Shown here in pieces: positions 1-9,343 of a stretch of DNA of 64,000 bases. This DNA comes from Labilibaculum sp. (GTDB lineage: Bacteria > Bacteroidota > Bacteroidia > Bacteroidales > Marinifilaceae), in contig NZ_OY761461.1 in assembly GCF_963664555.1 (NCBI RefSeq), positions 4,691,769 to 4,755,768 of the forward strand. The letters are read 5' to 3'. Each line of letters starts with the position of its first letter. Position 1 is the first letter of the stretch. A program made the translations under genes and the position numbers. A model generated the notes under the pieces. The model searched no databases. It was not told the DNA's origin and saw nothing but the letters and a program-made list of their open reading frames with translations.

Positions 1-2508
1 CTAGTGTTCGGGGTATTATTAACTCCTTTCGCAAGTTTTGCCAGTGAAGCAGACCTGGTTGTTCCCGATTTAAGACAGAGTGTTTTTGGCGGACTAGGTG
101 GCATAAATGGTTGGAACCTTTTATTTTATGGCATTGTAGTTATCGTTTTGGGTTTATTCTTCGGAATGATTCAATTTAATAGAATTAAAAATCTTCCTGT
201 ACATCATTCAATGGCAAAGGTTTCCAATATTATTTACGAAACCTGTAAAACTTACCTACTGCAGCAAGGTAAATTTCTAATTATTCTTTTTCTGATTATT
301 GGTTTTGCAATTTCCTATTATTTTATTGGTTTAGCTCACGTATCCATTCCAAAAACTATGCTTATTCTGCTTTGGACAGTACTGGGAATATTAGGATCGT
401 ATGGAGTTGCCTGGTTTGGAATCAGGATAAATACTTACGCAAACAGCCGCACATCATTTGCAGCGCTTAAGAAAAAGCCCTTCGATGTAATGTCCATTCC
501 ATTGCAGGCAGGTATGAGTGTTGGTCTTCTTTTAATTTGTATCGAGCTGATCATGATGATCGCTATTTTGCTGTTTATACCTGGTGATAGTGCCGGTGCA
601 TGCTTCGTGGGTTTTGCAATTGGTGAATCATTAGCCGCTTCGGCTCTTCGAATTGCCGGTGGCATTTTTACCAAAATTGCCGACATTGGTGCCGATTTAA
701 TGAAAATTGTCTTCAAAATTGGCGAAGATGACCCACGTAATCCCGGAGTAATTGCCGATTGTACTGGCGATAATGCAGGTGATAGCGTGGGGCCAACCGC
801 TGATGGGTTTGAAACTTATGGCGTTACAGGTGTTGCATTGATTACTTTTATCATTTTAATGTTTGGTGAAACCGGATTAATGCCCAATGTTGGGTTTGCA
901 TCAACTCTTATTGTCTGGATTTTCGCTATGCGTGTCCTGATGATCTTCACATCAGTATTTGCTTATTTGGTAAATCAAGCCATTGCAAAAGCAAGATACA
1001 GTCAAGCTGATCATTTTAATTTTGAAGCTCCACTGACTTCTTTGGTATGGATTACTTCGATTATTTCAATTGTTGTAACTTATGTTGTCAGCGATATTCT
1101 AATATCAGATCTGCCTGAAGGATTGTGGTGGAAACTTTCAACAATAATATCCTGCGGAACACTTGCCGCTGCGGTTATTCCCGAATTAACCAAAGCATTT
1201 ACCAGTTCGGGTTCCCGTCATGTTCAGGAAGTGGTTACTGCTTCCCGGGAAGGTGGTGCATCCTTAACGATTCTTTCGGGAATGGTAGCCGGTAATTTCT
1301 CTGCTTTTTGGAAAGGTATGGTAATGATGGCTCTTATGGCTACTGCATTTTACACCGTTCAGGACATTGCCATATTTGGCGATTATCCTGGAATTTTCGC
1401 CTTTGGATTAGTGGCTTTTGGTTTCTTGGGAATGGGCCCCGTTACCATTGCTGTTGACAGTTATGGTCCGGTAACAGATAATGCTCAATCGGTTTTTGAA
1501 CTATCTCAGATAGAAAAGATTCCAAACATTAAAGAAGAAATTCTTAACGATTTTGGTTTTGAACCTAATTTTGTAAGTGGCAAACACAATTTGGAAGAGA
1601 ATGACTCTGCCGGAAATACCTTTAAAGCTACGGCCAAACCCGTATTAATTGGCACTGCAGTTATTGGTGCAACTACAATGATTTTTGCAATTATCCTTTT
1701 GCTTAAGGGAACGATTCTCTCGAATGGGGAATCATTACTGCAAATTCAATTGACCGATCCATCTGTGATTCTTGGTTTAATTACTGGCGGGGCTGTAATT
1801 TTCTGGTTCTCGGGTGCATCCATGCAAGCTGTTACTACCGGAGCTTATCGTGCAGTTGAATACATCAAAAGGAATATCGATTTGGACAAGACAGAAGCCG
1901 ACATTGAAGATTCAAAGAATGTTGTGAGAATTTGCACTCAGTATGCACAAACAGGAATGTGGAACATTTTTGCCGTAATTTTATGCCTGACACTGGCATT
2001 TGCCTTCTTTAGTCCGAACTTTTTTGTGGCCTATCTTATTTCCATTGCCATTTTTGGTTTGTTTCAAGCCATGTATATGGCCAACGCAGGCGGTGCGTGG
2101 GACAATGCTAAAAAAGTGGTTGAAGTTGATTTGAAAGAGAAAAACACACCATTACACGATGCTACAATTATTGGTGATACTGTCGGTGATCCATACAAAG
2201 ACACCTCATCGGTAGCCTTGAACCCAATCATTAAGTTCTCTACCCTGTTTGGACTATTGGCCGCCGAAATTGCCATTGAACTGATCGTTCAATCAGATAA
2301 AACCGGAAACATAAATTATGCCCCTTACATTGGAGCTGTTTTCTTAGTAATTGGTTTGTTCTTTGTTTACCGTTCGTTTTATGGAATGAGAATTCCAGCA
2401 AGGGAAGTAAACACTTCCAACCCTCAGCCAGTATTTGAGGAAACACGAATGGGAAGCAACCATCAGGATCAGATAAAAGTGGACGTAGCTGGCAAGTCTG
2501 GCAATTAG
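1..2508 (+). CDS. hppA: Membrane-bound proton-translocating pyrophosphatase (5' end possibly cut by window)
   Basis: Hydrolyses PPi and pumps cations across the inner membrane. The protein is almost entirely hydrophobic helices. Family motifs are visible: EDDPRNPGVIADCTGDNAGD near residues 241-260, DSYGPVTDNA, GGAWDNAKK and GDTVGDPYKDTS near the C-terminus. The usual GADLVGKVE loop reads GADLMKIVFK (residues 229-238) and is one residue shorter, so this is not a canonical family member. GNTFKA has Lys at the site that makes canonical enzymes K+-independent. The frame is open to base 1. A GTG at base 4 could be a start, but the true start may lie upstream. A bidirectional terminator separates it from convergent ribF. 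Pump activity is confident; ion specificity (H+ favoured by the Lys) is inference. Confidence 0.93.
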   Translation, partial: LVFGVLLTPFASFASEADLVVPDLRQSVFGGLGGINGWNLLFYGIVVIVLGLFFGMIQFNRIKNLPVHHSMAKVSNIIYETCKTYLLQQGKFLIILFLIIGFAISYYFIGLAHVSIPKTMLILLWTVLGILGSYGVAWFGIRINTYANSRTSFAALKKKPFDVMSIPLQAGMSVGLLLICIELIMMIAILLFIPGDSAGACFVGFAIGESLAASALRIAGGIFTKIADIGADLMKIVFKIGEDDPRNPGVIADCTGDNAGDSVGPTADGFETYGVTGVALITFIILMFGETGLMPNVGFASTLIVWIFAMRVLMIFTSVFAYLVNQAIAKARYSQADHFNFEAPLTSLVWITSIISIVVTYVVSDILISDLPEGLWWKLSTIISCGTLAAAVIPELTKAFTSSGSRHVQEVVTASREGGASLTILSGMVAGNFSAFWKGMVMMALMATAFYTVQDIAIFGDYPGIFAFGLVAFGFLGMGPVTIAVDSYGPVTDNAQSVFELSQIEKIPNIKEEILNDFGFEPNFVSGKHNLEENDSAGNTFKATAKPVLIGTAVIGATTMIFAIILLLKGTILSNGESLLQIQLTDPSVILGLITGGAVIFWFSGASMQAVTTGAYRAVEYIKRNIDLDKTEADIEDSKNVVRICTQYAQTGMWNIFAVILCLTLAFAFFSPNFFVAYLISIAIFGLFQAMYMANAGGAWDNAKKVVEVDLKEKNTPLHDATIIGDTVGDPYKDTSSVALNPIIKFSTLFGLLAAEIAIELIVQSDKTGNINYAPYIGAVFLVIGLFFVYRSFYGMRIPAREVNTSNPQPVFEETRMGSNHQDQIKVDVAGKSGN

Positions 2509-2527
2509 CTATTTCATTGAAATACAA

Positions 2528-2560
2528 AACCCCGGAGATATTTCTTCGGGGTTATTTTTT
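2528..2560. terminator. Bidirectional intrinsic terminator between hppA and ribF
   Basis: An 11-bp stem with one G-U pair (AACCCCGGAGA with TCTTCGGGGTT) and a 4-nt loop, followed by ATTTTTT on the plus strand. On the minus strand an AT-rich, T-containing stretch follows. It lies between two convergent genes and can serve both. Confidence 0.8.
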
Positions 2561-2579
2561 GAAAAATTGTGAAAATAAA

Positions 2580-3509
2580 TTATCCCAACAAACTTATAAC
2601 TTCCAATTTATCCAAAGCCAACTGAGCCTTTAACTCATCAAGCGAAGCGAAAAACTGCTCGTTACGAATGCGCTGATAAAAATGAATTGTAATATTTTTG
2701 AAGTAGATATCCTGATTAAAATCCAATATATGAACCTCGATAGACCGGTTATCTAGCTGATTATTTACGGTCGGACGAATACCAATATTCAGCATTCCCA
2801 GATACCGTTTATCGTCCACATCAACCTTTACAGCATACACTCCATCTTTCGGAACCAGCTTGTAGCTTTCCTGAGGATCAATGTTTGCGGTGGGAAACCC
2901 AATGGTATGTCCCAATTTCTTCCCGTTAACAACATCTCCTTTAATAAAAAACCGATAACCTAAATATTTATTTGCCATCTGAATATCACCATCGGCAATG
3001 GCATTCCTTATTTTTGTAGAGCTAACATTTATAGCATCCATATTCAAGACATCCTGACGCTCTATTTTAAAGTTTAACTGATCGGCAAAAACCTTTAAAT
3101 CTTCATATTTCCCTTCCCGGTTGTGCCCAAAACGATGATCGTAACCAACCACCAGATATTTCATCCCCAACTGCTTCACCAAAATCTTTTCAACAAACTC
3201 AACGTAAGTTAATTTGGAAAATTCTTTTGTAAAAGGATAAACAACCAAATGATCGATACCCGCAGCTTCGAGCAACACTTTTTTTTCTTCCAAAGTATTG
3301 ATTAAGCGCAAGCCATTGTCCTCCTGATTTAAAACCAGTCGCGGGTGAGGATAAAAAGTGAAAATTACAGTTTCTCCATTTACTTTTTGAGCTAATTCCT
3401 GCAAGCGACGAATCACTTTCCGATGCCCAAGATGCACCCCATCAAAGGTGCCAATAGTCACAACTGGATTGATTGCGGAAAAATCTTTTAAATCCGTATA
3501 TATTTTCAT
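2580..3509 (-). CDS. ribF: Bifunctional riboflavin kinase / FAD synthetase
   Basis: Makes FMN from riboflavin and then FAD from FMN in the cytoplasm. The N-terminal nucleotidyltransferase half opens with TIGTFDGVHLGH, the HxGH-type FAD synthetase motif, and carries YDHRFGHNREG and the SSTKIR signature near residue 164. The C-terminal flavokinase half has GFPTANI and DGVYAV. At 309 aa it has the normal family length. It is convergent with hppA. The ATG gives MKIYTDL, a usual start for Bacteroidota RibF. Confidence 0.95.
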   Translation of the reverse strand: MKIYTDLKDFSAINPVVTIGTFDGVHLGHRKVIRRLQELAQKVNGETVIFTFYPHPRLVLNQEDNGLRLINTLEEKKVLLEAAGIDHLVVYPFTKEFSKLTYVEFVEKILVKQLGMKYLVVGYDHRFGHNREGKYEDLKVFADQLNFKIERQDVLNMDAINVSSTKIRNAIADGDIQMANKYLGYRFFIKGDVVNGKKLGHTIGFPTANIDPQESYKLVPKDGVYAVKVDVDDKRYLGMLNIGIRPTVNNQLDNRSIEVHILDFNQDIYFKNITIHFYQRIRNEQFFASLDELKAQLALDKLEVISLLG

Positions 3510-4040
3510 GTGCCGGCAAAATTATTCTATCAAAGCATTCTCATTCATCTCCACCTCTCATCCAGCTAATTCCAGCTCTCAATTGAGAATGCATCTTAAT
3601 TTCCTGATGCAAAAATATGAAAATTTAAGGAACAAACTCAGCCTTAAGGCAAGCGAATTAAATTTCATGCGAATGATTGAAATAAAACAATTGATTTGCA
3701 AGGCAAGTACAAGACATTTTTTTTACATGCAACAAATTGAATCGCTGCAGGAAATAATAATGATTAAACAGGAAATTATTAGTAAATTTCCCGCTTAGTT
3801 TCCAAATACAATTATGAGATAATTAAATTTATTTCGTTTTTTTTTAGTAATAAAATGAGGATCACTTACTAATAAGTGAGTGCATGTATTCCTCGGGATA
3901 AGAATCCGAAAAACTGTTGAATGTAAACAAAGAAAACTAATCATATGAAACGTCCATGCCAAAGTAATTTTGACACAGGAAGATAATTACCTCAGCTTGG
4001 GAAGTTCCATATGGCAGCTAAAAAACAAATTATATATCAT
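3510..4040. other. Intergenic region upstream of the lipoprotein gene, no gene seen
   Basis: About 530 bases between ribF and the downstream lipoprotein. An open frame crosses its first half, but the peptide has no signal, domain or plausible composition and starts inside ribF antisense, so it is not called. A perfect 7-bp inverted repeat (TCACTTA-CTAA..TAAGTGA, 3862-3879) and a CTCAATTGAG palindrome (about 3577) are the only structures seen. Either could be a regulatory site for the gene at 4041. Confidence 0.4.
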
Positions 4041-5195
4041 ATGAAAAAATTATTATTAGCCCTTCCAATCCTTTTATTCTGGGCTTGTAGTCAAAAAGAC
4101 CTTGTTAAAATAGAAGGTAAAATTGATAATGCCGAAGGTAAGGTATTGTACTTTGACAGACTGAATACTACTGGTGTTGAAATTTTAGACTCAATCACAC
4201 TGGATGAAGAAGGCCGGTTTAGATTTAAAGAAGAAAACACCAAGCCCGAATTTTATCTGCTGCGCCTTTCGAATGGAAAATTAATTACCCTTTTAGCAGA
4301 AGCCAACGAGAGTATTCTTGTATACAGCAAAAGTGAAAATATGGGGAAAGATTACATCGTGGAAGGTTCTAAGGGCTCGAAGTTAGTTAAGGAGCTGAAC
4401 GACAAACTGAATGCAACCAAAGATCAACTTGCCGGAATCAGAAAAGATTTAGAAGAGAAAAAGAATGATCCTAACTATTCCACCATCTCACAAAACCTAT
4501 TGGCTGATTACGTGAAAGCTCTTCAAAGCCAAAGAGATTTTTCGATTGATTTCATCATGAAAAATGCCACCTCTTTATCGAGCTACATGGCTTTGTATCA
4601 GAAATTAGATGACAAAACGTTTACATTAAACGAAAACGACGACATAAAATTTGTTAAAATCGTTGCTTCTTCAATGAAAGCCTTGTATCCTGAACATGAT
4701 TACACCAAAGCGATCCTGAGCAATCTTTCTGATCTTGAGAAACGTTTGACCAACCTTAAAATGTCTCAACTAATTCAAGAAAAAGGAAGCAATTTTCCAG
4801 ATGTCACTCTTCCAGATTCAAAAGGAAAAGAAGTTACCCTTAGTTCTTTACAAGGTAAATTTATTGTTTTAAGTTTTTGGGCGTCTCAGGATGCAAACTC
4901 GCGCAAACAAAACGCAAACCTGAAGAAGATATACGATAAATTCAACAAAAAAGGTCTGGAAATTTACCAGATTTCTGTTGATCAGGATGAAAAATTATGG
5001 ACCAAAGCCATTCAGGAAGATCAGTTAAACTGGATTAATGTTTGCGATTTAAAAAACGGAAGTGCTATGGCAACCAGACTATTCAATATTCAGTCAGTAC
5101 CATCGAACTACCTTTTGGATCAAAAAGGAGAAATTGTTGGAAAAAATCTTTTTGGTTTGGCACTTGAAGAAAAAATTGCCCAATACGTAAAGTAA
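4041..5195 (+). CDS. Thioredoxin-fold lipoprotein without the CxxC redox site (DUF4369/AhpC-TSA type)
   Basis: Probably an envelope lipoprotein on the periplasmic or outer membrane. The signal peptide MKKLLLALPILLFWACSQ ends in a lipobox (FWAC). The start is placed at 4041 because the in-frame ATG ten codons upstream would put charged residues before the signal. The N-terminal half resembles the DUF4369 beta domain. The C-terminal part from about residue 255 is an AhpC/TSA thioredoxin domain (FPDVTLPDSKGKEVTLSSL, FIVLSFWAS). Where active members have WCxxC, this one has FWASQDANSRKQ, with no cysteine at all. It can therefore bind but cannot act as a normal thiol oxidoreductase. A long inverted repeat follows before lpxH. 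Confidence 0.85.
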   Translation: MKKLLLALPILLFWACSQKDLVKIEGKIDNAEGKVLYFDRLNTTGVEILDSITLDEEGRFRFKEENTKPEFYLLRLSNGKLITLLAEANESILVYSKSENMGKDYIVEGSKGSKLVKELNDKLNATKDQLAGIRKDLEEKKNDPNYSTISQNLLADYVKALQSQRDFSIDFIMKNATSLSSYMALYQKLDDKTFTLNENDDIKFVKIVASSMKALYPEHDYTKAILSNLSDLEKRLTNLKMSQLIQEKGSNFPDVTLPDSKGKEVTLSSLQGKFIVLSFWASQDANSRKQNANLKKIYDKFNKKGLEIYQISVDQDEKLWTKAIQEDQLNWINVCDLKNGSAMATRLFNIQSVPSNYLLDQKGEIVGKNLFGLALEEKIAQYVK

Positions 5196-5208
5196 GTAAC
5201 TAAAATAG

Positions 5209-5276
5209 TTAAAGTGCCTAAAGTACGTTCAAGTAGAAATACTAAATTTCATTACTTTTAACTTTAGGCATTTTAA
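5209..5276. repeat. 16-bp inverted repeat (long hairpin) between lipoprotein gene and lpxH
   Basis: TTAAAGTGCCTAAAGT at 5209-5224 pairs with ACTTTAGGCATTTTAA at 5261-5276 with one G-U mismatch, enclosing 36 bases. There is no strong T-run, so it may be a weak terminator or an mRNA-stability element rather than a classical terminator. Confidence 0.6.
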
Positions 5277-5293
5277 GTACTTGAAAATTTGTT

Positions 5294-6064
5294 ATGATCG
5301 AAAACAAAAAAATATACTTTGCATCGGATGTACATTTAGGAGCTCCTGCTTTACAAAATAACCGCGAACGCGAAAAATTGTTTGTAAAGTGGCTTGATCA
5401 GGTTAAAGATGATGCCGAATGCATTTACTTGATGGGAGATATTTTTGATTTCTGGTTTGAATACAAACGTGCGGTTCCAAGAGGATTTACACGCGTTTTA
5501 GGCAAGATTGCTGAAATTACTGATTCTGGTATTCCTGTTCATTTTTTTACCGGAAACCACGACATTTGGGTATTTGATTATTTGCCAACTGAGATTGGAG
5601 TGATTGTGCATCGGGATATTGTAAAAACGGAGATTAAAGGGAAAAAGTTTTTCCTGGGTCACGGAGATGGATTGGGGCCATTCGACAAGAATTACAAACT
5701 ATTGAAAAAAATGTTTACCAGCCAGTTTTTACAATGGTCATTTGCCCGTATCCATCCTAATTTATCTATTTGGTTAGCTCATAAATGGTCTGGTCACAGC
5801 AGATTAAGAGATGGAAAAGTAGAGGCTGACGATTACCGTGGTGAAGACAAAGAGTGGTTGGTGCTTTTTGCTAAGGATGAGTTAAAGAAGGAACATTTCG
5901 ACTATTTTATTTTTGGTCACCGACATTGGCCTTGTAATGTGGATTTGAATGGAAAAAGTCGCTATATAAATACTGGTGATTGGGTAACTCATTTTACTTA
6001 TGCTGTGTTTGATGGCGAAAAGATGGAAGTTAAGGAATACGAAAAACCAAAGATTAACCACTAA
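5294..6064 (+). CDS. lpxH: UDP-2,3-diacylglucosamine diphosphatase
   Basis: Cleaves UDP-2,3-diacylglucosamine to lipid X in lipid A synthesis, at the inner membrane. All calcineurin-like metallophosphatase motifs are present in order: FASDVHLGAP near residue 9, MGDIFDFWFEY (47-57), TGNHDIW (about 90), GHGDGLGPFDKNYK (about 122) and FGHRHWP (about 207). The 256-aa length is usual for the LpxH/LpxH2 group in Bacteroidota. The last codons and stop overlap a short recurrent CACAAAG-type element that continues to about 6101. Confidence 0.9.
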   Translation: MIENKKIYFASDVHLGAPALQNNREREKLFVKWLDQVKDDAECIYLMGDIFDFWFEYKRAVPRGFTRVLGKIAEITDSGIPVHFFTGNHDIWVFDYLPTEIGVIVHRDIVKTEIKGKKFFLGHGDGLGPFDKNYKLLKKMFTSQFLQWSFARIHPNLSIWLAHKWSGHSRLRDGKVEADDYRGEDKEWLVLFAKDELKKEHFDYFIFGHRHWPCNVDLNGKSRYINTGDWVTHFTYAVFDGEKMEVKEYEKPKINH

Positions 6065-6101
6065 GAACACAAAGGATTTTCACCAAGTTGCACAAAGAAA
6101 T
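6057..6101. repeat. CACAGAG-type short phased repeat, copy 1
   Basis: AACCACTAAGAACACAAAGG continues into TTGCACAAAGAAATAC. It resembles copies at 42887-42923 and 55728-55760. The unit CAC-A-GAG/AAG recurs about every 10-12 bases. The lpxH stop codon is inside it. Function unknown. Confidence 0.5.
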
Positions 6102-6138
6102 ACATTTTCCACTTCACCTCAAAAACCAATGTAAAAAT

Positions 6139-6163
6139 GCAGCATGCTGCGTTGCTACAAACA
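6139..6163. repeat. Degenerate palindrome followed by GCTAC
   Basis: GCAGCATGCTGC is a perfect 12-bp palindrome followed within a few bases by GCTAC. The layout matches the family A palindromes (palindrome then CTAC), but the core sequence differs, so it is listed as a possible relative only. Confidence 0.4.
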
Positions 6164-6175
6164 AAATAAAACAAA

Positions 6176-7570
6176 ATGGAAATATTATACATCGCCCTCG
6201 GAATAGCTAAAGGATTGATTATTGCTTGGTTAATTTTTCGAAAAAGAGTTGCACATCAAGCCGTGCTTAATCGGGAAGAGTTGCTGAAACAGGAAAATGC
6301 TTTTATCAACGAAAAGAGTGAGCTTTCGCACAAACTATCTGTGTTGGAAGAACGTGCGAACAATTTATTAAAGGAGAAAACAGATTTAAATGAGGCTGTG
6401 ATAGTTGAGCGCCAGAAGAATGAGAATTTGACACGCTCTGTTTCCATATCCGCCACCGAGCGAAAAAATTTAGAGGAACGATTAACAACTCAAAAGCAAG
6501 AGCTGGAAGAACTTCAAAAGAAATTCACTACCGAATTTGAGAATATTGCCACCAAAATATTGAAGGAGAACACCAAAGAATTTACTTCTTCGAATCAGAA
6601 AAACATGAGTGACATCATGGGACCGATTAAAGAGAAATTGATGTCGTTTGAGAAAAAAGTAGAAGAAACTTACGATAGGGAATTGCGTGATAAGATCAGC
6701 CTAAAGGAAGAGGTGAAAAAGCTTTACGATCTGAACTCCAAAATTAGTGATGAAGCCAACAACCTGACCAAAGCCTTAAAGGGAGATGTGAAAAAGCAAG
6801 GGAATTGGGGAGAAGTTGTTTTAGAAAGAATATTAGAGCGATCTGGTTTGACCAAAGGTCAGGAATATGATCGTGAGGTAGTGATGCAAAACAGTCAGGG
6901 GCAAACCATACGGCCTGATGTTATTATTCGTTTGCCGGAAGAGAAACACGTAATTGTTGATTCTAAAGTGTCGCTGATTGCTTACGAACGATATGTAAAT
7001 TCAATTGGTGATGTGGATGCCGAAAAGTTCCAAAAGGAACACATTGTTTCGATGAAATCTCACGTAAAAGAATTGGCCGAGAAACATTACCAAAGCTCTG
7101 CAGCAATAAACTCGCCTGACTTTGTTCTCATGTTTATGCCGATAGAATCTTCTTTTGCCATGGCGGTGCAATACGATCAGGAGCTTTTTAATTATGCGTG
7201 GGACAACAAAATTGTGATTGTGAGTCCTTCAACATTGCTGGCCACATTGCGCACTATTGCTTCGATCTGGAAACAGGAACAGCAAAACCGAAATGTATTG
7301 GAAATTGCCAAGCAGGGAGGTTTGCTTTACGATAAATTTGTTGGCTTTGTTGACGATATGATAAAGCTTGGGAAACAAATGGACACCTCGAAAGCCAGTT
7401 ATTCGGATGCGATGAAAAAACTGTACGACGGCAGCGGTAATATGGTTCGCCGTGCTGAGAACATTCGCGAATTAGGTGCCAAAGTGAAAAAGAAATTGCC
7501 TCAATCTTTAATCGATAGAATGAACGATGGAGAGCAAATAAACAATAACAATATTCTTACAATTGAATAA
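6176..7570 (+). CDS. rmuC: DNA recombination protein RmuC
   Basis: RmuC-family protein that limits recombination at inverted repeats; family members have a predicted PD-(D/E)xK nuclease-like core. A single N-terminal membrane helix (IALGIAKGLIIAWLIF) is followed by a long coiled coil (residues about 25-125, rich in E, K, L and Q). The conserved core contains QGNWGEVVLERILERSGL, RPDVIIRLPEEKHVIVDSKV and VIVSPSTLLATLRTIASIW. At 464 aa it is of normal length. It is followed within 6 bases by an IS1182-type element whose left end forms a terminator-like hairpin. Confidence 0.93.
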   Translation: MEILYIALGIAKGLIIAWLIFRKRVAHQAVLNREELLKQENAFINEKSELSHKLSVLEERANNLLKEKTDLNEAVIVERQKNENLTRSVSISATERKNLEERLTTQKQELEELQKKFTTEFENIATKILKENTKEFTSSNQKNMSDIMGPIKEKLMSFEKKVEETYDRELRDKISLKEEVKKLYDLNSKISDEANNLTKALKGDVKKQGNWGEVVLERILERSGLTKGQEYDREVVMQNSQGQTIRPDVIIRLPEEKHVIVDSKVSLIAYERYVNSIGDVDAEKFQKEHIVSMKSHVKELAEKHYQSSAAINSPDFVLMFMPIESSFAMAVQYDQELFNYAWDNKIVIVSPSTLLATLRTIASIWKQEQQNRNVLEIAKQGGLLYDKFVGFVDDMIKLGKQMDTSKASYSDAMKKLYDGSGNMVRRAENIRELGAKVKKKLPQSLIDRMNDGEQINNNNILTIE

Positions 7571-7575
7571 TTTAT

Positions 7576-7609
7576 AAAAGAGGCTGTCTCAAATGAGATA
7601 GTCTCTTTT
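7576..7609. repeat. Left end of IS, also a 16-bp hairpin with T-run
   Basis: The terminal repeat pairs with an immediately adjacent imperfect inverted copy (TGAGATAGTCTCTTTT, 7594-7609), leaving a 2-nt loop and a T-rich tail. It would stop transcription coming from rmuC and so insulate the transposase. Confidence 0.7.
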
Positions 7610-7657
7610 TCGTTTTATAGTTTTTTATATTTATCACTGATTTCTTATTTTAGAGAT

Positions 7658-9208
7658 ATGAAATTAGTCCCTCAAAAATCTCATTTCAAAGCCTATCATC
7701 AAAACCAGATGATTCTTTTTCCGCCTTCTCTCTCGGATTTCATATCATCTGAACACCCTGTTCGTACCATCAGCAGTATTATTGATGGTGTCCAGATAGA
7801 TCGTATCCTTGAAAAATACAGTTATACGGGAGCAAAGGCCTATCATCCCAAAATGATGCTTAAGTTATTAGTTTATTCCTATTTGTGTAATGTATATTCC
7901 TCTCGAAAAATAGAGCAGGCGGCATCAGAAAATGTACATTTCATGTGGTTGTCAGGGATGCAAAAGCCAGATCACAATACGATTGCCCGCTTTAGAAGCA
8001 GTCGATTAAAAGGTGTTTTAAAGGAAGTGTTCAGTCAAGTAGTCCTGTTACTGGTAGATTCCGGACATATTGATCTACAAACCATATATGTCGATGGCAC
8101 CAAGATCGAGGCCAATGCAAATAAGTTTTCGTTTGTTTGGGGTAAAGCCATTCAAAAGAATATCCAACGCATGAAGGATCGGTTGGGGGAACTTTGGGAT
8201 TATACAGAGCAGGTAGCCAAATCGGATTTAGCAAATGTAAGTAAGCCCGATTTAAGTGATGTTGATCCAGAAAAAATAGAGCAGACCATTGAGACAATTA
8301 ATGAGGCCTTGAGGGATAAGAAAGTGGATGCTAAGAAACGCCGGCAACTCAACTATGCCAAGAAGAATTATGCTGATAATCTCCGAAAAAACGAGCAAAA
8401 GCTAAAGATATTGGAAGAGCGAAATAGTTATTCAAAAACGGATCCGGATGCAACCTTTATGCGAATGAAGGATGACTATATGCAAAATGGTCAGCTAAAA
8501 CCAGGATATAACCTGCAGTTTAGCACACAAAATCAATTCATTGTAAATTATTCAAACCATAATAATCCAACCGATACAAAAACCTTTATACCTCATATGA
8601 AAGAGGTTCAACAGTTGTATCCAGACAAACTAAACAGCGTATGTGCAGATTCCGGTTATGGGTCTGAGGAGAATTATGAATTTCTTGAAGCGGAAGGATT
8701 AACCTCTTTTGTGAAATACAATTACTTTCATAAAGAACAAAAGAAGGGAGCCAAAACTTATTGCGAGTTTCACCCCAACAATTTATTCTACGACTCTAAA
8801 CAGGATATTTACTACTGCCCAATGGGACAAGTAATGAATCTTAAGAAGATAAAAAAGGAAAAAAGCCAAGCCGGTCATTTTAAGACAATCCATGTTTATC
8901 AAGCTCAAAACTGTAACGGATGCCCACTTAGGGGGATGTGTCACAAAGCAAAAGGTAATCGAACGATTCAGATTAATCACCGACTTAACGAATTAAGAAG
9001 TAAAGCACGAGAACATTTAACCTCAGAAGAAGGATTGAAGCACAGGAGTCAAAGACCGGTTGATGTAGAGGCCGCTTTTGGTAACCTTAAACACAATAAA
9101 GGATTTAAACGATTTTTACTTCGTGGCAAAGAAAAAGTAGAAATCGAAATGGGATTATTGGCTCTAGCCATAAATCTTAAGAAAATGAATAGTAGAAAAG
9201 TGGCCTAA
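7658..9208 (+). CDS. IS1182 family DDE transposase
   Basis: Catalyses cut-and-paste transposition of the surrounding IS. The N-terminal InsH/DUF772-type domain includes YHPKMMLKLLVYSYLCNVYS and the HNTIARFR helix. The likely DDE residues sit in IYVDGTKIEANA (about 149), ADSGYGSEENY (about 330) and PVDVEAAFGNLKHNKGF (about 470). A Cys cluster (YYCPMG, NCNGCPLRGMCHKAKG) lies before the last acidic motif, as is usual for this family. At 516 aa it is full length with no frameshift. Confidence 0.95.
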   Translation: MKLVPQKSHFKAYHQNQMILFPPSLSDFISSEHPVRTISSIIDGVQIDRILEKYSYTGAKAYHPKMMLKLLVYSYLCNVYSSRKIEQAASENVHFMWLSGMQKPDHNTIARFRSSRLKGVLKEVFSQVVLLLVDSGHIDLQTIYVDGTKIEANANKFSFVWGKAIQKNIQRMKDRLGELWDYTEQVAKSDLANVSKPDLSDVDPEKIEQTIETINEALRDKKVDAKKRRQLNYAKKNYADNLRKNEQKLKILEERNSYSKTDPDATFMRMKDDYMQNGQLKPGYNLQFSTQNQFIVNYSNHNNPTDTKTFIPHMKEVQQLYPDKLNSVCADSGYGSEENYEFLEAEGLTSFVKYNYFHKEQKKGAKTYCEFHPNNLFYDSKQDIYYCPMGQVMNLKKIKKEKSQAGHFKTIHVYQAQNCNGCPLRGMCHKAKGNRTIQINHRLNELRSKAREHLTSEEGLKHRSQRPVDVEAAFGNLKHNKGFKRFLLRGKEKVEIEMGLLALAINLKKMNSRKVA

Positions 9209-9343
9209 CGGCCTTTCTTAATTCTTTTGAAGTCCTATTTCCTCTATATGAAACCTCTGTTTTGCATATTGGAGGTAAAAAAGACTTCCAAAAACAAATA
9301 AGCAGTATAAGGCAGTTTAATCTCAAAAAAACAAAAGATCATG

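Noticed and set aside
3448..3798. Plus-strand ORF of 116 codons upstream of the lipoprotein gene
   Set aside because: It begins antisense to ribF, has no domain, signal or plausible start site, and its composition is that of random AT-rich sequence.
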